Assembly (NCBI GenBank): GCA_015680685.1 | Contig: MNCI01011411.1 | Location: forward strand, 547,981-611,980 | Length of the DNA: 64,000 bases | Source of the DNA: Gnetum montanum | Taxonomy: Eukaryota > Streptophyta > Gnetopsida > Gnetales > Gnetaceae | Reading direction: 5' to 3' | Part shown: positions 1-9,836 of the stretch, in pieces | Numbering within the stretch: position 1 is the first letter of the stretch | Layout: every line of letters starts with the position of its first letter | Notes under the pieces: generated by a model | What the model was told of the DNA's origin: nothing | Seen by the model: only the letters and a program-made list of their open reading frames with translations | Database searches by the model: none | Position numbers and translations under genes: made by a program

Positions 1-720
1 AAATGCTCTTAAGGGTTTCAAACACAAGCTCTTCTATGGTAAAATTTTAATAGAAATTTTCTATCATGCAACAAGAACAATAAAAGCAATCTAAAAATCC
101 AAAAATTATTTGCAAAAACATGATACTATGTAAACCACTAACTAAACAATTTAAACAAAATAAAAAATAAACATAACTCACAGGACTATGACAAAGAGGA
201 TGAAATGTTGTCTTTAGCAATTCATCTTACAAGCAATCTTTCACAATGTCTTCTTTTCAATCTTCCTCCAAGACCCAAAGTGAGACCTCGAGTGTGTCCT
301 CCCCTTTCCTTCCTACCCTTGAAGCCCTTTTATAGGGTCTCATAGATAGTTAGGTAAGTTACAAATATTTTGGGTGGTTATAACCACCATAGAGATAACA
401 AAGTTGTGGGTGACAAGTGTCCCATTTAGTTGCCAAGTGGCTCATTCAGTTGCTAAGTGGCCTTTGTATGGTTACAAACATCATGGGATTAAGGCTAGGA
501 AGTTATAACTTCCATAAAAAGTTACAACTATAGAAATAGAAGCTATGGTGGCCAAGTATCCTATTGGATAACTATCCAATATAACTCCTTAGCATATGCA
601 AATTTTTAAATCAATATTAATACTCGCTTGGTACACAACCAAGGGTTGTCAAACGTACAGTAGCATAATAACAACTAAATTACTTATATCAAAACCCAAA
701 GTTAATTAAAATAAATGTTG
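1..720. other. A+T-rich unassigned DNA with a minus-strand TATA-like site
   Basis: No coding region is visible. On the minus strand a good TATA box (CTATAAAAGGGC, about 326-337) lies in a pyrimidine-rich stretch. This would fit the U3 region of a minus-strand LTR or a host promoter, but no LTR ends or partner copy are seen in the window. The identity is unknown. Confidence 0.3.
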
Positions 721-1445
721 TATAACTTTTTAAATAAAGAAAATATTGAGGCCACGTGGTCCGGGTAGTGAGGCCCATGGAAGTGGTTGTACCATCGGCA
801 GTGCAAACCTGTGGATTACTCCCTTAACCAATGGACTGGTGTGTTACTGTGGTGCGTCTCATGCCGATGCCTTGAATCTTGATTGCTTGCTTACCATTGT
901 GAATTTAATGTGATTCTATTCATGCTTCTGAATCAAACACGAACAATTCCTCAAAATTTATCTTTCCTCATCATTAACTCACGCAGGAGAAGGAGCAGAA
1001 TTTGATTTTCCAGTTTAAGTAAGTCTTGCTGGACAGAGACACACTATGAAACCCTGTTCACTGCATTCCATGAGACCACATCCCTTTAAAAATGACGTCA
1101 GAAAGTGCCGCTGGTGCAGAATCATGAGAAATAGTGCGTCTTCTTTAGCATGTTAGTACCCTACGTTTTTTGGGAGAGCATGTAAATGCTTTTTTTGGTG
1201 AGTAATATGTCTACCAAATAATGTAGCCACAGGGAATTCGTTTTCAAGTATCTTCCTTTTGAGTCTCCACTTGTGACATTTCTCATTTTTTGTAAGTTTC
1301 AGCCTGAATATCTCTTTTCAGTCCTTCAAATAAAGCAGGGGTCTGGTAAGAGATCTGCAAAAAAAACATTTATTTATCTCTTACGTTAACTTCCTATTGC
1401 TTTCATAATATGGCATGCACACATTTATTCATTTTTTTTTTGTTG

Positions 1446-1580
1446 GATAGAGTAGCAGAGAGCAATGGTGATGATGAGCATATCAGCAGGAACCTTGGTG
1501 GCATGCGACAACCTAGACGGCTTCCATACCTCACGAATGTCCTCCTCCATCAGATTGCCGACGGTAGCTTTATTTTGTCG
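1446..1580 (-). pseudogene. Possible exon fragment of an OSCA/CSC1-like (ERD4-type) channel gene
   Basis: The minus strand reads 45 codons without a stop. They include EEDIREVW, then HATKVPADMLIITIALCYSI. Plant OSCA/CSC1 (calcium-permeable stress-gated channel, DUF221/RSN1_7TM) proteins have a closely similar block (x-Y-x-T-x-VP-x-DMLI-x-T-x-x-LCYSVIAP) at the start of a late membrane helix. Here the reading frame runs into poly-Lys codons and a stop where IAP should follow, and upstream it meets a TGA. No neighbouring exon was found, so this is a gene relic or captured fragment. The family match is from memory of the motif, not from a search. Confidence 0.4.
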
Positions 1581-2489
1581 TCAGATGCCTCGAATGGTAG
1601 GGCTTGCAAAACACAATTAAATTTAACACCATCACCAGCAGCCAGATCCTGATGCTCCTGCTCCTCCTCTCGCTCTCATTGCTACGCAACTTCGAGACAG
1701 CGGAGGCGTTGCAGATTTTTATTTTTATTTTCTAATTTTTTTTCCAAGGTAGGAATGGCCGTCGAGAATTGAAATTCCAAACGGTAGATCAGAGCCAAAT
1801 ATAAAATTGAGCCTAATAACAGTGCTTATGAACTACCAGGGACTAATAGTTTAATCAGTGATGGCATCCTTCATATTTCGACTACTCAATCTCATTCTCC
1901 TCCACCTCTTCAGGGATAAGTCATAAGGCACTCTTCTCTAGTTTTACCTCGTGTATTTTCATAACCACCAACGACATCAACCTCAGATTGTTTTTTTATC
2001 TTAGACTTTTCCAGTGATTTTTCCCAGCATTATTCATATTTTTATCATGTTCTCCACCAATGCTTTCTCAGGTAAATAATATAATTCCTTGTTTTTTATT
2101 GTACTATCTTCCAATCTCCAATAAAGGAATAATTTGGCACTTTAATTTCATATCCCAAGAAGGTATCAACATCATTTTATTTAACAATGAATAACTTTTC
2201 CAAAACACCCATCAACCCATAACCTTAAAGTTACATGTTTACTTCTAAATTTTCAACCATACATTGTTTTAAAAATTCAATGTAAAAATGTTTGGATGGG
2301 TAGATCATCTCTCTCTTAAATCAATATAAAAAAACGATAAATGAAATCCCCTTTCAATCATAAAGCCTACTCCATTAAATGGGAAAAATGTACCAACACC
2401 AAGATGTTTCAATTTTTGATAAGATAGTCCAACTGTTCCATGAAATGGCCAAAATGTGCCAATAGTTTCCATTTTTTAAAAATGATGGG
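1581..2489. other. Non-coding, nothing recognised
   Basis: A+T-rich DNA without a sustained reading frame, LTR ends or family similarity to the other repeats in this window. Confidence 0.4.
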
Positions 2490-3000
2490 AATTCAAAGCA
2501 CACCCCTTAGACAAAATAAATGGGCTACAAGTACTCATTATGGAACTAGAAAGACATTTTACCCATGCCTGAAGGTCCCCTCTAATTAAGGCCCTTTCTC
2601 ACTTCCTACTTCTCTTTTCTTCTTCAATAAGAAACAGTGGTTGTTCTATGGGAGCACTCTTATGTCTTAGAGATGTGGACTGATCTTAGGGTGGTGATGC
2701 AACATCAATGAATGTGGTTGGTTTTCGTCTAGATTAAAGATGAATTTTATCACATCATTTAATCACAAAATTCACAGGGGACTTCATGTGACCTTAATTG
2801 GGAACTCCATTCCACTCTTTCTCTCTCATCCATTTGTGCTTTCCATGTCTCACCTCACTACCGATTTCATGTTCTTGTTCAATGTCTTGGTTTGATGTGT
2901 CGAAATTGTTAGGTAGTTTCTTCCAGGTTTTTGTACTTAACTTTCCATAACCATTAATCATCCATGGGGCCCATGGACTCCTTGATTTGAAGTTATGCAA

Positions 3001-3045
3001 GGGCAATAAAGGACATGCTCCTACTTTGGGGAGGACCCACTTGCA
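3001..3045 (+). promoter_or_regulatory. Conserved non-coding block of the spacer (element E copy)
   Basis: GGGCAATAAAGG followed by CTTTGGGGAGGACCCACTTG. The same block sits in the spacer of A, B, G, J and, inverted, H. The function is unknown; the purine run could act as an internal polypurine tract or an RNA signal. Confidence 0.5.
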
Positions 3046-3732
3046 TACCTTTTGGTTGGATTAGTTAAGTTCTTTATTCTTAGACATTCTCACAATCAAA
3101 TCCTTTTGCATACCCCATCAATGACATCCAATTATGCACATTCTCATAACATTTTTCCATGAAATCCTCTTTTTATTACTATGAATTCTTTAACCCTCTT
3201 CGAGCATTTCATCGCACTTGGACTTTTCAAAATTTAAAAATGAACTACTTATCCATTTCACCTTATTTTTTAGTTTCCCACTAACACTAATAAAGGAATC
3301 AATCCACCATAATCACAACCTAGCCAAGTGTAACTACCAATGAGACAAGGTACCTAAAAGCTTTACATTACATATTGTCCACTAATCTATGATTTTGTTG
3401 TGATTGCAGTGGGAAGCATGGGCTAGAAGCAGGACTATCTTCACTAAACGATAAGCAGTAGCACTATGCGATGAGGACCATCCATGATTGTTGGATCTTC
3501 TTTTGCACTCTTCAACTCCTAGAGGAGTTGGATGTCATTTTTGTCTAGGGTGTTCAATTTTATTGCCATGAACACCCAATTTTGTAAACAATTATAAATT
3601 TATACACTTGGGCACTTAGAGTCTATCTATTCCATTTGAGTCATTTTCATGTTAGTCAATAATCCCATACCTTTCCAATATTTTGTAAGGAACTTGTTCC
3701 TCCTCTTGTTCACTCAAGGATGAGTTTTTTGC

Positions 3733-4570
3733 CTAGCTTTGATATCAAAGCCTTAATATCAAGTACATAATATCGGGTCCTAAGAGTATGCAATATCATA
3801 GGATATGTGTCGGCCTATAAATATAGCACTTGGGCACATGGTTTCCACATATTTTTTGTCATAGCATAATAAAACTCTTACAATTTCTTTTCTCTAGAGT
3901 TAAAATATTTTCCAAAGTGCATGTAGCAAGAATTATTGAGTGTACAGATCGTTATTCGAGCACTATTATACCTGAGCATGGTAGTGGGTGTGACAATAAA
4001 GATGAGCTTTTTGATCAAACCTTGTAGCACCTTGGCTAGATTAAATATTTTATTCATGCATCTAATGTTTTATGCAATTTCCTTTAATGCCCCTAAGTAA
4101 TTAATCTAAAGTAAGTTAGTTCAATTAAATAGAAAACAGTTAAGTACATAAGTACAACCACTTTGAGCATGTGTATGATCCTTTGTAATTCCAACAATGC
4201 TTAATGTTTGGTAACCCAGTAGCATTATACGTGTTTAAAATGTGCACGAAAAGTGGGACTAGATACTTATGTTAGGATAGTTAGTTACTGATTAGCAATT
4301 AGATTAGTTAAATTGATTTATAAATTGAGTTTCAACTTGTTAATCACAGATAAATAAAATATAAAATAATAAAAATCATGTGCCTTAATTACACTTAACC
4401 ATACAATTAAGCTCCACAAGTATAGTTGAGAAAACAATGATTATCATGATTAGATTTAACATCCTAGAACTTGTGTACTTGGCAACATAAGGTCTACATA
4501 ATTTGATCAGATCATGCATGAATGCTTGTGATTTGTATGGTTAGGTGTAGGGGTACCTCGTTGTTCATTA
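3733..4570 (+). repeat. 3' LTR of element E, 5' edge deleted
   Basis: The LTR is recognised by a TATA box (TATAAATA, 3816-3823), an AATAAAGATGA poly(A) region near 3993, repeated TTGGTAAYCCAGTAG-type units and a terminal GGGGTACCTCGTTGTTCATTA. Compared with element G, about 30 bp is missing at the left edge: the polypurine tract and the TGATGAG start are gone and 'GATGAGTTTTT' runs directly into the U3. The outer end TTCATTA is a decayed CTCATCA. Confidence 0.75.
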
Positions 4571-5013
4571 GTATGTGTTCATGTGAATTTTGGGTTGTTT
4601 ACCTTGATCTTTTAAATTTTTGAATCATTTAAATATAGTATAGAAAGATTGAGATTTATGAGTTCTTTATGCATATTACTTTCAAATTCATTTTTATTAG
4701 TAGAATTTGTTGATTTAATAATGGTTTCTAAGGCCTCAAATATTGATTTTTTAATCACTGTCATTCTTTTTTAATTATTTGAAAGTAAATTCCTTCCTAC
4801 ATTTATTTCAACATCCTCTAAGTATCCAAAAGTTTTTTTTTTGTTTTGTCGAATTGCTAAATCTATCATTGATATTGAGAAAGTCAAAATGGATATTATC
4901 TTTCATATTGGGCTAATTAACCATTTTGAATTCCTAACTGCATCTAGTACTTTTCATAGGACACAGTATATGATTCAGGTGGATCTTCACTTGCTTAAGA
5001 AAAAAATTCTTTA
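4571..5013. other. Unassigned A+T-rich spacer, pre-insertion DNA of element A
   Basis: No coding or repeat signal. It continues at 13706 on the other side of element A. Confidence 0.4.
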
Positions 5014-5018
5014 ACATG
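5014..5018 (+). repeat. Target-site duplication of element A, left copy
   Basis: ACATG directly before the LTR start, identical to 13701-13705. Confidence 0.9.
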
Positions 5019-5874
5019 TGATGAGTCATGAATTTGTTGGCTGCGATATCGCACCCATGATATCGCGTATGCGATATCACAACCTAGACGCGATATCATG
5101 TATACGATATCGTAGCCTGCTTCCTCATTTGTAAATAAGAAGTAGGCAGATTTAGTAGTGGTTTTTTTAGTTTTTGAAGTTTAAGTTTTCAATAGTTTTT
5201 AGTACGTCAGTTTTCCTCTCAACCCTTTTCTCCCAATGCATGCCCGCAGTGTGGTGATTGTAATTGTATGACATCCTTATTCGAGTGTGATGTACTTGGA
5301 CACACACATGACCAGCAATAAAGATCAAGATTACTTCATCATTGCAACATCCACTTAGCTTAATTATTTCTTGAATTGTTATTTTTATTTACTACTTTCT
5401 TAATTAATATCTCTCTACCCTTATCTCCTAGTAACGCGAAATGGGTATGACTTAATCACGAGCATTCAAGTGTGACTACTTGGTAACCTAGTAGCGTACC
5501 TAGGCCATGCATTTGGTAATCCTAGTGGTAGTTGTGCATGAGGTCCACGATGTGTACGGATGATTAAGGAATGGATGCTCATCGCACTTAGGCTAGCTTA
5601 GATTCTTTCTCACCCTCTCTCTCTCTTAGCTTAGTTAATATTATTTCCCATCATACCCAAGAGTAGCATTAGTGTAGGAACACATCATACACCTCACTCT
5701 GGACTAAACCATACGTGACAAAGTTAATACTAGTCCAGGTGGGAAGACAGTGAACTATGACCTACGAGTAACTATATGGATACCACAACTAGTTCATCTA
5801 TGGAGTTCGACCGGATCATGTGTGAAACACTCATATTTATATGGTTGAGTGTAGGGGTACCTTGCCACTCATCA
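5019..5874 (+). repeat. 5' LTR of element A
   Basis: Starts TGATGAGT and ends ACTCATCA. It contains five GATATC palindromes, a decayed TATA box (TTGTAAATAAG, about 5134-5144; TATAAATA in the 3' copy) and AATAAA at 5317-5322. The U5 has repeated TTGGTAACCTAGTAGCGT-like units. It pairs with 12833-13700 over its full length. Confidence 0.9.
5045..5111 (+). promoter_or_regulatory. GATATC palindrome array in U3 (5' LTR of A)
   Basis: Five GATATC sites at 5045, 5059, 5073, 5092 and 5106, most extended to CGATATCG or GCGATATC and spaced 14-19 bp apart. They sit immediately upstream of the TATA position. Spacing and palindromy suggest binding sites for a dimeric factor or a hairpin-forming array; this is inferred from position only. 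Confidence 0.6.
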
Positions 5875-5875
5875 T

Positions 5876-5893
5876 TGGCATCGTTGCCAAGAA
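5876..5893 (+). other. Primer-binding site of element A (tRNA-Asp type, decayed)
   Basis: TGGCATCGTTGCCAAGAA lies two bases after the LTR. It resembles the plant tRNA-Asp PBS TGGCGCCGTTGCCGGGGA, with all differences being C-to-T or G-to-A. This PBS is typical of Athila and Tat elements. Confidence 0.75.
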
Positions 5894-6015
5894 TGGTGCT
5901 AGTTATCTAGATTAGTTATATCATACAAGATCACTGTATAGGAATTAACAATATATCTTTTAAAAAGAAATAATTACAAAATGTCACATACAAATTCACA
6001 CACAATTTCATAATC

Positions 6016-8001
6016 ATGCCTCTCCTACAAGACCATGATAATGCCACATCTAGTGAGGCAATTCATTGGAGAACCAACAAATTATATGACAATGAAGATT
6101 GGAGTACGTAATCTGAGGTGGGGGTTTCTTATAAACATAAATGAAGGCAACATCATCCCAATGCTTGAAAGCATAACTTACTTGATAACGATGAACCCCT
6201 ACTGGCCGCTACAAGCCTAACGCAAATACAAGAGGCTATTCGAATCTCCCGTAGGCATCGTAAAGAGAGCCTCCTACCCAAGCTTAATTTAAATAACTTT
6301 CCCAATTTCTCAGGAGGCTATGACTTAGATCTGCAACAACATTTACAAGCATTCTACGATGCTTGTGCATGGAACAACATTGATAACAGTTGGCAAAAAC
6401 TCAAGCTCTTTCCTATGACACTCTTTGGCCAAGCAAAAGTATGGTATATATCGTTAAAACCAAATTCAATACGACATTGGCCAACAATGGTAGAACTCTT
6501 TAACGAAAGATATCAAACCTACGCAAAAGTGTTGGCCTTGAGGAAACAAATCCAAGAGTGGAAACAAGCACAACATGAACCCTTGGACATGGCCTTGGAA
6601 AGATATTATGCACTGTTAAACAACTATCCAAGTCATGAGTTCTCCAAGGAAAGGCTAATGTATCATATCATTGATGGGCTTCGTGATGAAACAAGAGAGA
6701 CCCTAGGGATGTATGTCCAAGGTCAACTATAGGAACTACGAACCCATCAATTCCAAGAGCTTATTAAGTAGGTAGCAAAAGAAGAAGGAGAAATGACTAG
6801 ATGGGAGAGTGTTGAAAAACATCAATGGGACCAAAATCACAACTTAACAGAGGTCCATAATCATAAAAAGGAGAAATCAACCTATCTCAAGGAGAAAGAA
6901 CCATCTTTGCCAGTACAACAATCATTAGAAGAAATCGAGGCAAAGATCAACAAGATGCTGGAATGGACGCATAAAAAGTGTGGACAATATATCAATATTA
7001 TTGGAGATAGAGTTTTGACAACTCAAGAAGCAGGAAAAAATATCATTAGACATTTGGAAAGAAGGAATGAGGAAAATAAGAGCTCAATAGCTGATCATAC
7101 GTATGAAGGAAACATTTGCCTATATGATCACCCCAAGGGTCAATGCCCAATCTGGTTACATTTATATGAGCATTGGGGAAGCACGTTACACCCAGAGTTC
7201 ATACAGAGATACTGTGTTCAATCACAGTGGCAACAATCCCAGTCATGGGGGAAGCCATCCCTAAGCTGGAGACACCCTTCATATCATCCAAATCCAAATG
7301 CTTATCTAGTCCAACATCCTGTTTCTCCAACTAGGTCAACATACTCTATCTCACTGCATTATCATTCTCCTCAATACTATCAACCCATGTCCTCAACACA
7401 ACCACTGCCTTGTGTACCTTACACTTCTCCAAAATTTCAATGTTCTCATCCTTTCCCTCCTTCTACATCGCCACCTATTGCTCTTGAAGTGTCTGCACCA
7501 TAGTAACAACCCACGAACATTACTTGTGCTACTATTACCAACATCAGTGAGAGACTTCCTCAACATCGAAGGCATCCCTTCTTTAGACATGACCATAGGA
7601 AGGAACAACACAATTCCAAGGCCACTGCATTCTCCAACTCAACACAAGTCCAACATGGTGGTGCACCTTTCTCTTCAAACCCAACACCTCATGTCACCTC
7701 ATCAGGGCCACCAATTAACACTCCAACAACCATATGGCCCAATGAATACAGCCATGGAGAGCGACATCCTAATCCTTGCATACCATCTTACGATCCCAAC
7801 TATCATAGTAGGTCAACTCTTTATCTGGGAACCACATCTTATAAATTGCCCCACTCTGTTTACTATAATCAAGTGTGTGAACCCCAATGGGGTAAGTGTG
7901 ACCAAGTTTCGGTATTTCCAACATGCAAGGATCCTCATATTTCATTTATTAATCCTTGCCATGCTCAACCGTTTAGTTACAGGGGATATTTTTCATTTTA
8001 A
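6016..8001 (+). pseudogene. gag: gag pseudogene of element A
   Basis: One frame of 662 codons runs from ATG to TAA with no net frameshift, broken only by about seven in-frame stops; those I examined are explainable as CAA/CAG/CGA-to-stop transitions. Residues about 90-240 form a Retrotrans_gag core (KLFPMTLFGQAKVWYISLKP, then HIIDGLRDETRETLG). A charged region follows, then an Athila-style knuckle CX2CX3HX4C near residue 370 (CLYDHPKGQC) and a Pro/Ser/Tyr-rich tail ending YRGYFSF. The product would be the capsid protein. There is no protease after it, unlike B and C. A shadow ORF on the minus strand at 7393-7611 is not real. Confidence 0.85.
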
Positions 8002-9310
8002 TGACAAGCAGAATTAATAAATATTCATTTTCTTTAATTTTACAATTTTTTGTTTTCCAATTTTTTATCTTTTAATTTCTTGTTTTACCTTTTTGTCTTT
8101 TTGTCTTTTTCTAAGTAATCTCGTCTATGAATAAAACACTCATGTGGTCCATTACACCCACTCATCCATTCTACAAATAAGAGGTTCTATTCAAGGGTAT
8201 AGTGATATTCTTGACATTCTTAAAACTTAAAATTTAAAATTAATTTTTTATTCATTGTACCCAGAATGAAGAAAGATGGATCAAGAGGGAATGATTAGGG
8301 TGTGACATGAAGGGGACTTGTGGATTCTCTTTGGTGATGTCTGTGAGAGTTATCACACAACGTGGTTGTACTAAGATCCTTGTAGATCTAATGCAAAATG
8401 GGAGTAAGAGTAATCAAAAGGCACTAAAAAATCCAATGCTATTCTAGGGGGTCCCACTAGAAATACATGCACCCATGATTTAAGGTTGGTGGCTTCTCTA
8501 GATTCAGCATTCATTCGAAAAAAAAAGAAAGGAAGTGCCACAAAGCAAAAATCACTCCTCCCTTGAACAAAATGCCAAGTGATCATACACCTTGTTGTTT
8601 TGGTACTCTCATAGTTGCTCATCATGGGATGAAACAATGTGATGTCATTGATCAGAGGATTGGACTTGGTCCTGATCTTGGAATGATAAGTTAATGACAT
8701 ATTAATCATGCTTTACACACAGAATTCACTGTGCCCTAGGTTAGTTACCTCATGTCCCAATCTCTACAATCCTTTTTGTAGTCCGTGTCATCTCATTGTT
8801 CATGTAATTGTAACTCGTGTCTTGTGTAGCGTAGAATTCTTATCTCATTCCAGTGATACTTACATGTGTGTGTTTCGTGGAACTAGTGTGGATTACATTT
8901 AACCCTTCTCGTGCCTACAGACACTTTTAAGTGCGATTACGTAAGGGCATTATAGGTTGGAACCTGCTTTGGGGAGGATCCACTTGCGTAATTTTTTGTA
9001 ATTTGCACTCATAACACATCTTCCATACACCATCTATTACCCTCAGCCTATTTTCAATGATATTTTTTCCCTTATTACTATCCCTTCAATTCGAACATTC
9101 CTATGAACCATCACATAGCCTTTTTCCCTCCCTTACCACTCGTGGCCCTTATTGGTTAATTCCACATCATCATAATTATTCGTGCCTTCAGAACTAGTTG
9201 AATTACCCTAGAACCCTTTAACATTCGTCCACATGTCCTTAGTTTACATCGTCAACTTTAGAAAAATCTTTAAAAAATCGGTATATTCCATAGTGCCTTA
9301 ACATCGATAG
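8002..9310 (+). other. Non-coding spacer of element A
   Basis: A T-rich tract follows gag, with ATGAATAAAAC (possible poly(A) signal) near 8126. Then come blocks shared with B, E, G, H and J: 'TACATGCACCCATGATTTAAGG' (about 8462), 'CCTTGAACAAAATGCCAAGTG' (8562-8580) and the GGGGAGGA block. It occupies the place of pol in an autonomous Athila. No coding potential is seen. Confidence 0.7.
8944..8990 (+). promoter_or_regulatory. Conserved non-coding block of the spacer (element A copy)
   Basis: AGGGCATTATAGG, a short variable part, then GCTTTGGGGAGGATCCACTTG. It is better conserved between copies than its surroundings; the role is unknown. Confidence 0.55.
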
Positions 9311-9315
9311 GCCAC

Positions 9316-9371
9316 GATATCGTGTCTACGATATCACGTATGCGATATCGCGTCCCACAAACCTATATATA
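9316..9371 (+). promoter_or_regulatory. Internal promoter of the env-like ORF (element A)
   Basis: GATATC sites at 9316, 9330 and 9344 are followed about 15 bp later by TATATATA (9364-9371). This copies the U3 layout of the LTR (palindrome array, then TATA). It lies about 470 bp upstream of the env-like ATG, and equivalents lie at the same place in G (49058-49116), H (54080-54170, minus) and J (61060-61105). Confidence 0.6.
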
Positions 9372-9623
9372 CTTGACTTGCTACACTACTTAACATCGTT
9401 TTCAACTATTCATGTGGGGGAAGTCTTTCAAAATTCTCTCTACGATTTGTGATTGTGCGTCCTTTGCTTTCATATCCATAACTTGCTCTCTGGTCCTCTG
9501 ATTTTCATTCCGTTTTAACCTACTTGAACCTAGGGTGTTCAGCTTAGTCGTGGGAGAGGGGCACATGCTGAATAGTGCATAAGGTTTTTGGAATTTGTCA
9601 TCACCTGAAGGACATTATCAAGG

Positions 9624-9836
9624 GTAATTAGTTACAAAATTAAAGATAAATATGCTAAAAACAATTTCATCCCCTTAGTTATACCTGGAAACTAGATTTG
9701 GAAACCACCTAAGCAAAGAGGATTCAATACTATAATCTTTTGGGGACATTTTAATTAACATCACATGGAGATTGCAATAAGGTATAACCTAACTTTGGAA
9801 ACAACTTTACTAACGATTGGCCCCGTGTGATTGCAG
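9624..9836 (+). other. Predicted 5' intron of the env-like transcript (element A)
   Basis: Donor AAGG|GTAATT (decayed from GTAAGT). Near the 3' end a TACTAAC branch-point-like sequence is followed by GTGTGATTGCAG directly against the ATG. Donor and acceptor are also placed the same way in G, H and J. Splicing is predicted, not shown. Confidence 0.55.

Larger units (their letters stand above)
2490..4570 (+). mobile_element. Element E: 3' remnant of an Athila-like LTR retrotransposon
   Basis: The non-coding spacer typical of elements A, B, G and J begins abruptly near 2490 (ATTCAAAGCACACCCCTTA, also at element B near 30212). It includes the shared 'ACCCATGCCTGAAGGT' block (about 2572) and the conserved GGGGAGGACCCACTTG block (3029-3044). 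The 'CCCATACCTTTCCAATATTTTGTAAGGAAC' tail that precedes the 3' LTR in other copies follows. The 5' LTR and all coding sequence are missing. As in element B, no env-like ORF is present between the spacer and the LTR. Confidence 0.75.

Noticed and set aside
1410-1652. Plus-strand ORF of 80 codons
   Set aside because: Antisense to the stretch that reads as an OSCA-like helix on the minus strand; no support of its own.
5045-5111. CRISPR-like array
   Set aside because: Short palindromic hexamers with unequal spacing in a plant LTR; no repeat/spacer structure and no cas genes.
7393-7611. Minus-strand ORF
   Set aside because: Shadow of the Pro-rich gag tail of element A.
7412-8017. 201-codon plus-strand ORF
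   Set aside because: Second frame over the gag tail; the true frame continues from 6016 to 8001 and matches G and B.
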